Source of the DNA: CAWIOX01 sp963837775
Lineage (GTDB): Bacteria > Pseudomonadota > Gammaproteobacteria > Burkholderiales > Burkholderiaceae_D
Direction of reading: 5' to 3'
NCBI GenBank assembly: GCA_963837775.1
Contig: CAWIOX010000014.1
Coordinates: 1 to 64,000 of the forward strand
DNA: 64,000 nucleotides
Part shown: positions 17,163 to 26,124 of the stretch, in pieces
Layout of the letters: every line of letters starts with the position of its first letter
Numbering within the stretch: the first letter of the stretch is position 1
The notes under the pieces: generated by a model
What the model was told of the DNA's origin: nothing
Seen by the model: only the letters and a program-made list of their open reading frames with translations
The model's database searches: none
Translations under genes and position numbers: made by a program

Positions 17163-18119
17163 ATGCCGACCCACACCATCGCGGTGATTGCCTTCGACGG
17201 CATCAGCCCGTTCCACCTGTCGGTGCCCTGCGCGGTGTTCGGCGCGGATTGCAATAGCGGCGGCGTGCGGAGAATCGAGTTGCTGGTGTGCGCGGCCGAC
17301 AGCGGCCCGCTGCGCACCAGTGCCGGCTTCTCGATGCAAGCCGAACACGGACTGGACGCGCTGGCCAGGGCCGACACCGTCATCGTGCCGAGCTGGCCCG
17401 ATGCCGATGCGCCGCCTGCGCCGCTGTTGCTCGATGCGCTGCGTGCCGCGCATGCGCGCGGCGCGCGCATCGTCGGCCTGTGTCTGGGCGCGTTTGTGCT
17501 GGCCGCCGCCGGCATTCTCGACGGGCGGCCGGCGACTACCCACTGGCTGGGCAGCGACGAATTGGCGCGCCGCTATCCGCGGGTCCGGGTCAATCCCGAC
17601 GTGCTGTATGTCGATGACGGCGACGTGCTGACGTCGGCCGGCACCGCCGCCGGCATCGACTGCTGCCTGCACATCTTGCGCCAGCTGTGCGGCGCCGACA
17701 TCGCCAGCCATGTGGCGCGGCGCATGATCGTGCCGCCGCACCGGCAGGGCGGCCAGGCGCAATATATCGAGCGCCCGCTGCCGGCGTCCTGCGGCGATGA
17801 GCGCTTGCTGGAAGTATTGGCGTGGCTCGGACAGAACCTGCGTGCGCCGCACAGTCTGGACGCGCTGGCCGCCAGGGCGCTGATGAGCCGGCGCACCTTT
17901 ACCCGCCGCTTCAGGCAGGTGACCGGCACCACGGTCGGACACTGGCTGCGGCACCAGCGGCTGGCGCTGGCGCAGCGCTTACTGGAGAGCGGCGACCAGA
18001 CGATCGAAGCCATTGCCGAGCTGGCCGGTTTCGGCACGGCGCTGTCGCTGCGCCAGCACTTCAGCGAACTGTTGCATACCTCGCCGTCGACCTACCGGCG
18101 TGAATTTCGCGCCAGTTGA
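17163..18119 (+). CDS. GlxA-family (DJ-1/PfpI + AraC) transcriptional regulator
   Basis: This 318-residue protein joins an N-terminal DJ-1/PfpI-like domain (about residues 4-185, with GLCLGAFVLAAAGILDGRPA at the nucleophile-elbow position) to a C-terminal AraC double helix-turn-helix (MSRRTFTRRFRQVTGTTVG and IAELAGFGTALSLRQHF). Members sense small amino-acid-derived or amine ligands and usually activate nearby catabolic genes. GGAG precedes the ATG. The divergent cupin and isochorismatase genes are likely targets, as inference. Confidence 0.9.
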   Translation: MPTHTIAVIAFDGISPFHLSVPCAVFGADCNSGGVRRIELLVCAADSGPLRTSAGFSMQAEHGLDALARADTVIVPSWPDADAPPAPLLLDALRAAHARGARIVGLCLGAFVLAAAGILDGRPATTHWLGSDELARRYPRVRVNPDVLYVDDGDVLTSAGTAAGIDCCLHILRQLCGADIASHVARRMIVPPHRQGGQAQYIERPLPASCGDERLLEVLAWLGQNLRAPHSLDALAARALMSRRTFTRRFRQVTGTTVGHWLRHQRLALAQRLLESGDQTIEAIAELAGFGTALSLRQHFSELLHTSPSTYRREFRAS

Positions 18120-18140
18120 CGCCGCGACCCGCCTTTTCAC

Positions 18141-18224
18141 CTGAAAATATACTGCACCCTGTATTTTATAAATGGCAGGCAATGCTTGCGGCCAGCGCCA
18201 TGTTTGGCACGATACTCCCCTGAT
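18141..18224 (+). repeat. dispersed intergenic repeat, copy C
   Basis: It starts CTGAAAATATACTGCACCCTG and ends CATGTTTGGCACGATACTCCCCTGATTGA. This copy is more divergent in its centre than copies D and E. It lies just after the GlxA-type regulator gene. Confidence 0.7.
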
Positions 18225-18352
18225 TGAGGCGAAACGGCAGGGGCGCGCGGCAGCTGTCCGGCGCCCGGAGCGGCGCAAGATGCGGGGGCGGATGAAACAG
18301 CGCCGCCGTGTTGCGCTACACTCAGCGCTTTCACGCATTGGACCAACAGAAC

Positions 18353-18723
18353 ATGGGATTGAATCATTTCAAGCGGCTGATCATCCTTGCCGCCGCTGCG
18401 CTGCCGCTGGCGGCCTGCGACAACGCGGTCACCGTGCATCATGGCGCGTCTTACATCATCAAGGGCGACCGCCACAGCGCCCTGTATCCGCTGGCGGTGC
18501 AAGCGGATGGCGAAGACGTGCGCATCGAACTCGGCGCTGCGGCGCCGGTTCCCGAGGTTTTTTTAATCGAGGCTAGTCCGGCCATGCGCTGGCGTTCAAC
18601 TTCACGCAAGCGGGCAATATATTGACCGTGCCGGGAAAATTCGAGCATCTCAGCCTGCGTCGCGCGGGCGCTGAAACGATCGATATCTTCAGCGACGAAA
18701 AAATCGCGACCTTGTCAAAGTAA
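18353..18723 (+). pseudogene. small lipoprotein, frameshifted
   Basis: The N-terminus MGLNHFKRLIILAAAALPLAACDN carries a lipobox (LAAC), so the mature protein would be lipidated at about residue 21. The frame VRIELGAAAPVPEVFLIEA breaks near 18575; after one missing base it continues as SGHALAFNFTQAGNILTVPG to the stop at 18721. The restored protein would have 123 residues. I do not recognise a family; it looks like a beta-rich envelope lipoprotein. Confidence 0.55.
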
Positions 18724-18752
18724 GCTGCCGGCCGCCGCGCGGCGGTCCCGGA

Positions 18753-19625
18753 TTATTGCTGCGCCAGTAGCGGCGCCGGGCGTCGCGCCAGCAGGATCAC
18801 GGTGGTCAGCACCAGCGCGCCGCCGATCAGCTGGTTGGTGCTGATCGCTTCGCCCAGCAGCACCACGCCGATGCACAGCGTGATGGCCGGTTCCAGCGTC
18901 GAGATGATCGAGGTCTGGGCCGCGCCGATATGCTTGACCCCGATCAGGAAGGCGGCGCTGGCGATCACGGTCGAGAACAGCGCGATCGCGGCGATCGCCA
19001 GCCAGGCGGTCGCGTCGTGCGGCAGGCCGACCCCGCCGGCCAGCGCGAATCCGCTGTTGCCCAGCGCGGCCACGGCCAGCACCACGAAGGTGGTCGCCAG
19101 CGGATCGGTATTGCGCGTCAGGCGCCCGCCGATCACGATGTAGACCGCATACACCACCGCGGCCAGCAGGCCCAGCGCAATCCCCAGCGGCTGCCCCTGC
19201 AGATTGCCGCCCAGCGTAATGGCGATGCCGCTGACCGCCATCGTCAGCAGCAGCAGCGTGCGGCGCTCCAGCTTCTCCCAGCCGAACAAGACCGCCAGCA
19301 GCGTCACCAGCACCGGATAGATGTACAGCAGCAAACCCACCAGCCCGCTGCTGGCGTACAGCAATGCGGTGAAATAACTCTGCGATTGCGCGGTATACAG
19401 CACACCCATCAGCACGCAGGCCGCCAGCGCCTGGCCGCGCGGCAGGCGGATGCGCCGCCAGCGGATCACGGGCGCCAGGATCAGCACCGCCAGCACGAAG
19501 CGCAGCGCCAGCAGCGTCGACGGATTCACGCCGGCCGCATAGGCGAGTTTGGCGAACAGCGCGATGCAGCTAAAACACAGGGCGGACAGCAGGATTAACG
19601 CAATAGCGTGACGGCGCGGCATCAT
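18753..19625 (-). CDS. EamA/DMT-family transporter
   Basis: This 290-residue inner-membrane protein has about ten hydrophobic helices in two EamA repeats, typical of the drug/metabolite superfamily that exports amino acids or metabolites. The internal duplication is visible from the two regions that begin near residues 8 and 150. ATG 19625 has GGAG five bases upstream. The divergent LysR gene at 19775 probably regulates it. Substrate unknown. Confidence 0.85.
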   Translation of the reverse strand: MMPRRHAIALILLSALCFSCIALFAKLAYAAGVNPSTLLALRFVLAVLILAPVIRWRRIRLPRGQALAACVLMGVLYTAQSQSYFTALLYASSGLVGLLLYIYPVLVTLLAVLFGWEKLERRTLLLLTMAVSGIAITLGGNLQGQPLGIALGLLAAVVYAVYIVIGGRLTRNTDPLATTFVVLAVAALGNSGFALAGGVGLPHDATAWLAIAAIALFSTVIASAAFLIGVKHIGAAQTSIISTLEPAITLCIGVVLLGEAISTNQLIGGALVLTTVILLARRPAPLLAQQ

Positions 19626-19729
19626 GGGACTCCAAGGGTAAATTATTTGATGGCAGCCGCGGACGCCTCCGGCGCACTGCACAGCCTCACTGTAATGGCT
19701 TGCCGGCAGTTGAACAAATCAATATTATT

Positions 19730-19752
19730 GCCGGATAGGCCAAATATTATTG
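19730..19752. promoter_or_regulatory. tandem AATATTATTG operator
   Basis: AATATTATTG occurs at 19731-19740 and again at 19743-19752, twelve bases apart; the first copy with its flanking C is the palindrome CAATA-T-TATTG. It lies 22 bases before the LysR start in the divergent region shared with the EamA gene. Likely a LysR autoregulatory site. Confidence 0.45.
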
Positions 19753-19774
19753 AGGCTCAACTGAGGATTCCAGG

Positions 19775-20731
19775 ATGCTAGAACGTCTACCGCCGCTGCC
19801 CGCGATCCGCGCCTTCGAAGCCGCCGCCCGCCATGGCGGATTCCAGCGCGCCGGCATCGAACTGCATGTGTCGGCCGGTGCGGTCGCGCATCAGGTCAAG
19901 CAGCTGGAAAGCTGGCTCGGCGTGACGCTGTTCCTGCGGCTGGCACGCGGCGTCGCGCTGACTGCCGCCGGCCGCCAGTACGCGCAGGCATTGCGCCCGC
20001 TGCTGGACGGACTGGCCGAGGCGTCGGACGCGGTCAAGCGCCAGGGCGACGAGCATGTGGTCACGGTGACTTCGGTGCCGTCGCTGGCCGCGCGCTGGCT
20101 GATGCCGCGCCTGGGCCGCCTGCGCGAGCAGCATCCGGAGATCGACCTGCGGGTGCTGGCCTCGCTGCATCCGGTCGATTTCCAGCGCGAAGGGGTGGAC
20201 GTCGCGATCCGGCTCGGCAGCGGCCCGTATCCGGGCCTGAAGGCCGATCTGCTGATGGAGGAATGGTTTTCGGCCGTATGCAGCCCGGCATTCCGCGCGC
20301 AAGCGCCGGATCTGGCCGCGCCGGCCGATCTGCTGCGCTATCCGCTGCTGCACGACGAAGCCGAGCCGCGGCTGCCGGACGAGATCAACTGGGCGCGCTG
20401 GCTGCAGGCATTCGGCGTGACCTATGCCGGCGCGGCGCGGCCGAGTTTTTCCCACACCTATCTGACGCTGGAAGCGGTGGCCAGCGGCCAGGGCGTCGCA
20501 ATTGCCCCCGAGCCCTACATTGCCGACGAGCTGCGTTCCGGACGCCTGCTGCGCCTGTTTCCGCAGCGCGTGCTCGGCCCCTACCGCTACTACCTGCTGC
20601 GCCCGCCCGAAGCCGAGGCGCGGCCGGCGGTCAAGGCCTTCTGCGACTGGCTCAGGGCCGAGGTGCAGGCCGAGATGCAGGCCGAGATGCAGGCCGCAGC
20701 GCCCGAAAGTTCCGCCGCGCCGCCGCCCTGA
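19775..20731 (+). CDS. LysR-family regulator, GcvA-like
   Basis: This 318-residue protein has an N-terminal winged helix (LPAIRAFEAAARHGGFQRAGIELHVSAGAVAHQVKQLE) and a GcvA-type effector domain (VTVTSVPSLAARWLMPRLG, HPVDFQREGVDVAIRLGSG). The C-terminus carries a short repeat (QAEMQAEMQA) and an Ala/Pro tail not usual for the family. It probably controls the divergent exporter gene. Confidence 0.85.
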   Translation: MLERLPPLPAIRAFEAAARHGGFQRAGIELHVSAGAVAHQVKQLESWLGVTLFLRLARGVALTAAGRQYAQALRPLLDGLAEASDAVKRQGDEHVVTVTSVPSLAARWLMPRLGRLREQHPEIDLRVLASLHPVDFQREGVDVAIRLGSGPYPGLKADLLMEEWFSAVCSPAFRAQAPDLAAPADLLRYPLLHDEAEPRLPDEINWARWLQAFGVTYAGAARPSFSHTYLTLEAVASGQGVAIAPEPYIADELRSGRLLRLFPQRVLGPYRYYLLRPPEAEARPAVKAFCDWLRAEVQAEMQAEMQAAAPESSAAPPP

Positions 20732-21126
20732 GCCGGCCGCCAAACCCCGCCCGCCATGCATTTTTGACAGAAAATATACTGCCGCCTGTATTTTTAACAG
20801 GGCAATGAATACCTGCGGCAGCTGCCATGTTTTCTCGCATACCCCCGTGTTTTTATGCCAATTCAGGGGCCGTGGCGGGCTGCCTCCGGTGGCCGCCCAG
20901 CACGGAAAATGGGCCGGTTCCGGCTATCCGCGCAAGCTGGCCGGCGCGCCGATACCGCTCGCGGCAGCACTTTGACAGGTGATTTTCAGCGGGGTTTTTT
21001 GCGCAATAGTTCGCTATTGACGCTGGAAATCCGGCAAAATCAGTCCTGCTTGTGCAGATTGATCGCGGCGCCGCGGTCAGCCCGCGGCACTGAAACATTT
21101 GATTTTTCACCGAAAAGGAGATTGCG
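20732..21126. other. gene-free stretch containing repeat copy D
   Basis: It contains dispersed repeat copy D and about 250 further bases with no supported gene. AAAAGGAG at its end is the ribosome binding site of the PEBP gene. A CCGCGG-TCAGC-CCGCGG inverted repeat occurs about 40 bases before it. Confidence 0.5.
20768..20869 (+). repeat. dispersed intergenic repeat, copy D
   Basis: It starts CAGAAAATATACTGCCGCCTG, continues TATTTTTAACAGGGCAATGA and ends CGCATACCCCCGTG...ATTCAGGGG. It is almost identical to copy E; the two lie in the same orientation on either side of the PEBP gene. Confidence 0.8.
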
Positions 21127-21684
21127 ATGTTACCTGTACTGCGTCCCATCCTGAGCGCCTGCCTGCTGGCCGCCACCACGCTGGCCAACGCCGCCGGCTT
21201 TACGCTGGCCAGCCCCACCATTGCGCCCAATTCAAGGCTGACGTCGGCCCAGGTGTTCAACGGCTTTGGCTGCAGCGGCCAGAATATTTCGCCGGCACTC
21301 CATTGGCGCGGCGCACCGGCCGGCACCAAGAGCTTTGCGGTGACCGTGTATGACCCGGATGCGCCCACCGGGTCCGGCTGGTGGCACTGGGTCGTGTTCA
21401 ATTTGCCGGCCAGCGCGACCGGCTTGCCGCAGGGCGCGGGCGAGCCCGGCAGCGATCTGATGCCGGCCGGCGCGCTGCAGGGCCGCACCGATTTCGGCGC
21501 AGCGGGTTTCGGCGGCGCCTGCCCGCCGCAAGGCGCCAAACCGCACCGCTACATTTTTACCGTGCATGCGCTGAAGATCGAAAAGATCGAGGTGCCGGCC
21601 GACGCCAGCGCGGCGCTGGTCGGCTACATGATCAACGCCAATCGCCTCGGCAAAGCCAGTTTCACCGCCACCTACGGCCGCTGA
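21127..21684 (+). CDS. exported PEBP (YbhB/YbcL) family protein
   Basis: This 185-residue protein has a signal peptide (about residues 1-22, ending ANA) and the PEBP core: FGCSGQNISPALHWRGAPAG, VYDPDAP, WWHWVVFNLP, YGGxCPP-like FGGACPPQG and HRYIFTVHAL. Family members bind small anionic ligands and may act as inhibitors or chaperones; the role in bacteria is unclear. It is intact, unlike the paralogue at 8750-9222, and is bracketed by two direct copies of the dispersed repeat. Confidence 0.85.
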   Translation: MLPVLRPILSACLLAATTLANAAGFTLASPTIAPNSRLTSAQVFNGFGCSGQNISPALHWRGAPAGTKSFAVTVYDPDAPTGSGWWHWVVFNLPASATGLPQGAGEPGSDLMPAGALQGRTDFGAAGFGGACPPQGAKPHRYIFTVHALKIEKIEVPADASAALVGYMINANRLGKASFTATYGR

Positions 21685-21775
21685 GATCGGGCGCTGCACA
21701 ACGGCGTGCCTGCGTTATGCAGCGCGATCTGCAGCCCAAACCGGCGTGGATCGCGTCCGACTGCTGGATCTGCAG

Positions 21776-21877
21776 CTGAAAATATACTGCCGCCTGTATT
21801 TTTAACAGGCCAATGAATACCTGCGGCAACTGCCATGTTTGATCGCATACCCCCGTGTTTTGCGTAGATTCAGGGGG
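21776..21877 (+). repeat. dispersed intergenic repeat, copy E
   Basis: It begins CTGAAAATATACTGCCGCCTG, continues through GGCCAATGAATACCTGCGGC, and ends GCATACCCCCGTGTTTTGCG...ATTCAGGGGG. The right end folds as CCCCC...GGGGG. It lies between the converging PEBP and P-type ATPase genes. Confidence 0.85.
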
Positions 21878-21887
21878 CGCGGCGGGG

Positions 21888-24114
21888 CTATTTGCGCAGC
21901 AGCCGCAAGCCGTTGCCGACCACCAGCAGGCTGGCGCCCATGTCGGCGAAGACCGCCATCCACATGCTGCCCATCCCCATCAGCGTCAGCACCAGGAACA
22001 CCGCCTTGATGCCGAGCGCCAGCGTGATGTTCTGCAGCAGGATCGCATGCGTCGCGTGCGACAGCCGGATGAAGCGCGGAATCTTGCGCAGGTCGTCGTC
22101 CATCAGCGCGACGTCGGCCGTTTCGAGCGCCGTGTCGGTGCCCATCGCGCCCATCGCAAAACCGATGTGGGCGTGCGCCAGCGCGGGCGCATCGTTGATG
22201 CCGTCGCCCACCATGCCGACCGTGCCGGCGGCGCCGAGCTGCGCGATCGCTTGCAGCTTATCCTCGGGCAACTGGTTGCCGCGGGCCTGATCGATCCCGA
22301 CCTGGCGTGCGATCGCCTCGGCAGTGTGCTGGTTGTCGCCGCTCAGCATCACGGTCTTGACGCCCAGCCGGTGCAGGTCGGCGATCGCGGCGCGGCTGCT
22401 GTCCTTGACCGTATCGGCCACCGCAAACAGCGCCAGCACGTGCTGCTCATCGATCAGCAGCACCACGGTCTTGCCCTGCCGTTCCAGCGTGTCGAGGCGG
22501 GTTTCGAGCGCCGCGGAACAGCGCCCCAGCTCCTCGACCAGACGGTGGTTGCCGAGGAAATAGGGTTGGCCGTCGATCATCCCGCGCACCCCGCGCCCGG
22601 GCAGCGCCTCGAAATCCTCGACTGGCGCGCGCGCCACGCGGTCGCGCTCGGCGGCGCTGGCAACGGCTTGCGACACCGGATGATCGGAGCGGCCGGCCAG
22701 GCTGGCGGCCAGCCGGCGGCAGTGCTGCGCGTCCAGCTCGGCCTGCAGCTCGAAATCGGTCTGCACCGGTTTGCCGTGGGTGATGGTGCCGGTCTTGTCG
22801 AGCGCCAGCCAGGCCAGCTTGCGCCCCTGTTCCAGATAAACGCCGCCCTTGATCAGGATCCCGTGCCGGGCGGCGGCGGCCAGCCCGCTGACGATCGTCA
22901 CCGGGGTCGAGATCACCAGCGCGCACGGGCAGGCGATCACCAGCAGCACCAGCGCCTTGTAGACCCAGTCGTGCCAGCTAGCGCCGGCCAGCAGCGGCGG
23001 CAGGATCGCCACCGCCAGCGCGATCGCAAACACGGCCGGCGTATACACGCGGGCGAACTGGTCGACCCAGCGCTGGGTCGGCGCCCTGGCCCCTTGCGCC
23101 TGTTCGACCGCATGCATGATGCGCGCCAGCGTGGAGTGACTGGCCGCGGCGCGTCACCCGGTATTCGAATGAACCGGACTGGTTGATGCTGCCGGCGAAC
23201 ACCGCGTCGCCCTCGGCCTTGTCGACCGGCAGGCTTTCGCCAGTGATCGGCGCCTGGTCGACCGACGAGCGGCCGCGCACGATCTGGCCGTCCAGCCCGA
23301 TCCGCTCGCCCGGCCGGATCCGCACCAGGCTGCCGACGCTGACCGCGCCGGCGGCCACTGCCAGCCATGAACCATCGGCTTGTTGCACGGTGGCCTGGTC
23401 CGGCGCCAGTTGCATCAGGCCGGTGATCGCGTGGCGCGCCCGGTCCAGCGACCCGGCCTCGATCCGTTCCGCAATCGAAAACAGCACCATCACCATCGCC
23501 GCCTCCGGCCACTGGCCCAGGATCAGCGCGCCGCTGACCGCGATGCTCATCAGCGCATTGATGTTCAGGTTGCCGTTGCGCAGCGCCAGCCAGCCTTTTC
23601 TATAGGTGCCCAGGCCGCAGCCGATCACGGCCGCCAGCGCCAGCGCCGCCGCGATCCAGTCCGGCAGCCCGCTCCAGCTCGCCGCTTCCGATGCGAGCGC
23701 GGCCATCCCGGCCAGCGCCAGCGGCCACCAGGGTTTTTTCGGCGCGACGGCGGCAGGCTGGCCGCCGGGGCCGGCGACTTCGGGCTGAAAGCCGAGCGCA
23801 CGCAGCGCGTCCATGACCGGTTCCAGCGCGCCGGGCGCATGCACCACCGTCAGCACGCGCTGCATCAGGTTGAAATCCATGCGCGTGACCGACGCCATGC
23901 CCGCCAGCTTGTTGCGGATCAGCGCCTCCTCGGTCGGGCAATCCATCTGCATGATGCGGATCGTGCTGCGGATGCCGTCCGCCACCGCCTCCGATGCGGC
24001 CAGGTCCGGCACGGCGCCAAGGCTCCCGGCAGGCGCGTGAGCATCGCTCGTATAATGGTCGGCATCAGCAGGCGCGTGTTTTTTCTCGTGATCGTGGTCG
24101 CAGCAATCGGACAT
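21888..24114 (-). pseudogene. Zn/Cd/Pb-translocating P-type ATPase, frameshifted
   Basis: The pump exports divalent soft metals across the inner membrane. The N-terminus is His-rich (CCDHDHEKKHAPADADH) and is followed by a metal-binding domain with MQMDCPTEE, the phosphatase motif TGES, the membrane motif ACPCALV, the phosphorylation site DKTGTIT and GDGINDAPAL. One extra C near 23150 (GTGACGCGCCGCGGCC) shifts the frame; without it the protein has 741 residues, normal for ZntA/CadA. GAGG precedes ATG 24114. It is divergent from its MerR-type regulator gene. Confidence 0.9.
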
Positions 24115-24157
24115 GTGGAATCCTCGGTGATACTCGGTGATATATAGTCCATTGGAC

Positions 24158-24178
24158 ACCTTGAAGCCGCTACAAGGT
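24158..24178. promoter_or_regulatory. MerR-type operator and promoter of the ATPase gene
   Basis: ACCTTGAAGC (24158-24167) and GCTACAAGGT (24169-24178) form an almost perfect inverted repeat with one mismatch. On the minus strand it overlaps TTGACC with a 19-base spacer before TCCAAT, the long spacing typical of MerR-controlled promoters. It serves the ATPase gene and probably its regulator. Confidence 0.75.
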
Positions 24179-24251
24179 CAAGGCTTTTTGCATAGCGAAG
24201 CCAGCTAGCGCTCGACTGCCGTTTTTAGCTCAGTTCTACAGGAGGTACCCG

Positions 24252-24683
24252 ATGAAGATAGGCGAACTGGCACAGCTGGCGAAATGCACCACGGAAACCA
24301 TCCGTTTCTACGAGAACAAAGGGCTGTTGCCCGAGGCCGACCGAACCGCCGGCAATTACCGCAGCTACGGCGCGCTGCATCTGGAGCGCCTGCGCTTCAT
24401 CCGCAACTGCCGTGCGCTGAACATGACCCACGACGAGATTCGCGCGCTGCTGGCGCTGAAGGATGTGCCGGCCGACAACTGCGGCGGCGTCAATGCGCTG
24501 CTCGACGAACACATCGGCCATGTGGACGCCAGGATAGCGGAGCTGCTGCAGCTCAAGCGCCAACTCGGCGCGCTGCGGGATCAGTGCCGGAGCGAACAGG
24601 CGCTGGACCACTGCGGCATCCTGCGCGGTTTGGCGGAGATGGAAACCGAAGCCGGCGCCGAGCGGCATACGCATCTGGGTTAG
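24252..24683 (+). CDS. MerR-family Cd/Pb-responsive regulator
   Basis: This 143-residue protein has the MerR winged helix (MKIGELAQLAKCTTETIRFY) and a dimerisation helix. Cysteines at 77, 112 and 121 have the spacing of CadR/PbrR lead and cadmium sensors, and the C-terminus has two histidines (RHTHLG). It activates the divergent ATPase promoter by untwisting its long spacer when metal is bound. Confidence 0.9.
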   Translation: MKIGELAQLAKCTTETIRFYENKGLLPEADRTAGNYRSYGALHLERLRFIRNCRALNMTHDEIRALLALKDVPADNCGGVNALLDEHIGHVDARIAELLQLKRQLGALRDQCRSEQALDHCGILRGLAEMETEAGAERHTHLG

Positions 24684-24716
24684 CGCCAACCGTATTTGGC
24701 CGTATGCCGAGGCATG

Positions 24717-24745
24717 AAAAAAAGCGCCGCAAACGGCGCTTTTTT
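24717..24745. terminator. bidirectional rho-independent terminator
   Basis: Seven A, the stem GCGCCG/CGGCGC with a CAAA loop, and six T, between the converging MerR and phaB genes. Confidence 0.9.
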
Positions 24746-24803
24746 GATGGCTGCAGCCGGTCGAAAATTGCACCGGATGCAGCCAGACACGGTTGCCCGC
24801 GCC

Positions 24804-25544
24804 TTATTCCATATGTTGTCCGCCGTTGATCGCGATGTTGGCGCCGGTCACGAACGCTGCCTCGTCCGAGGTCAGGTAGGCGACCAGGCCGGCGACTTCT
24901 TCCGGCTTGCCCAGGCGTCCCATCGGGATTTGCGGCACGATCTTGGTGTCGAGCACTTCCTGCGGAATCGCCATCACCATCTTGGTGCCGATGTAACCCG
25001 GCGAAATCGTGTTGACCGTCACGCCCTTGCGTGCCACTTCCAGCGCCAGCGCCTTGGTGAAGCCGTGCATGCCGGCCTTGGCGGCGGAGTAATTGGTCTG
25101 GCCGAATGCGCCTTTTTGACCGTTCACCGACGAGATGTTGATGATGCGTCCCCAGCCGCGCGCGACCATGCCGTCGCAGACCGGCTTGGTCATGTTGAAG
25201 ACGGAATCCAGGTTGGTGCGCATCACCGCGTCCCAGTTCGGCTTGTCCATCTTCTTGAAGGTCATGTCGCGCGTGATGCCGGCGTTGTTGATCAGGATAT
25301 CGACTGGCCCGATATCTTTTTCAATCTGCGCGATGCATTGCGCGGCCGAATCATAATCGGCGACGTCGCACGGATAGGCGCGGAAGTTGTAGCCCTGCTG
25401 TTCCATCGACGCCAGCCATTCCACCGATTTGGTATTGCCGGGGGAATAAGTCGTCACGACCTGATAACCCAATGCGGCCAGCTTGATGCACACCGCTTCG
25501 CCCAAACCGCCCATGCCGCCGGTAATTAATGCAATTCTTGCCAT
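24804..25544 (-). CDS. phaB: acetoacetyl-CoA reductase
   Basis: This 246-residue short-chain dehydrogenase reduces acetoacetyl-CoA to (R)-3-hydroxybutyryl-CoA for polyhydroxybutyrate synthesis. The nucleotide motif is TGGMGGLG, and the catalytic residues are Ser in NISSVNGQKGAFGQ, Tyr and Lys in NYSAAKAG. Length and the end GANIAINGGQHM match PhaB (FabG-like alternatives are less close). phaA and phaC are not adjacent. Confidence 0.9.
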   Translation of the reverse strand: MARIALITGGMGGLGEAVCIKLAALGYQVVTTYSPGNTKSVEWLASMEQQGYNFRAYPCDVADYDSAAQCIAQIEKDIGPVDILINNAGITRDMTFKKMDKPNWDAVMRTNLDSVFNMTKPVCDGMVARGWGRIINISSVNGQKGAFGQTNYSAAKAGMHGFTKALALEVARKGVTVNTISPGYIGTKMVMAIPQEVLDTKIVPQIPMGRLGKPEEVAGLVAYLTSDEAAFVTGANIAINGGQHME

Positions 25545-26124
25545 GATCTTGTCTCTTTCAGTTGATGATGCAGTAAAAAAATATTGCCTGACCTAGCGCC
25601 GCTGTAGTGCCGGCGCGATATGTGATTTTTGCGTGTTCAATGACCGTGTTTTGCGCCGCAAGATCAATGTCAATTCTTCTTGCGACCGATATCTCCTCCT
25701 GGTTGGTATTTTGCAAATTTCACTGAGGCAGCATTTTTACGCAGGATTCCTCGCGCCTGGATTGCTTAATCGACATCATCTATCGCTTGCTCCCATTTTT
25801 CATCAGAACAATCCACAATTGCACAATTTTTCGGCTCAGCCACATTTATAGCCTGTATCGCGTGATTCTGTCGAATTAATAATGGCGGATAGACATTATA
25901 TGGCCCGGATTGATGTCGCGCAGCCGATCACGCGAATCAGCACAATCACGTACACTACAGCAATTACTTTATAGAAATGCTACTGTATTTGTCCAGTTTT
26001 ATTGGCCTGGAAAATGACGGCGCGTTTCGAACACGAATAATCCCAGTGCGGGTAACGCTGCGCAGACTTGATGTTCGGGTCCATTGCGGCACATGAAGAC
26101 AAAATTGGATCGGCCACCATCGCG
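25545..26124. other. long intergenic region before the GGDEF-EAL gene
   Basis: About 580 bases, more AT-rich than the neighbours. No frame shows a convincing start or motif. It should carry the promoters of phaB and of the divergent cyclic-di-GMP gene. I see no clear hairpin or riboswitch, but a structured leader cannot be excluded by eye. Confidence 0.4.

Noticed and set aside
25633..25851. 72-residue frame in the long intergenic region
   Set aside because: No ribosome binding site, no motif, and composition unlike neighbouring proteins.
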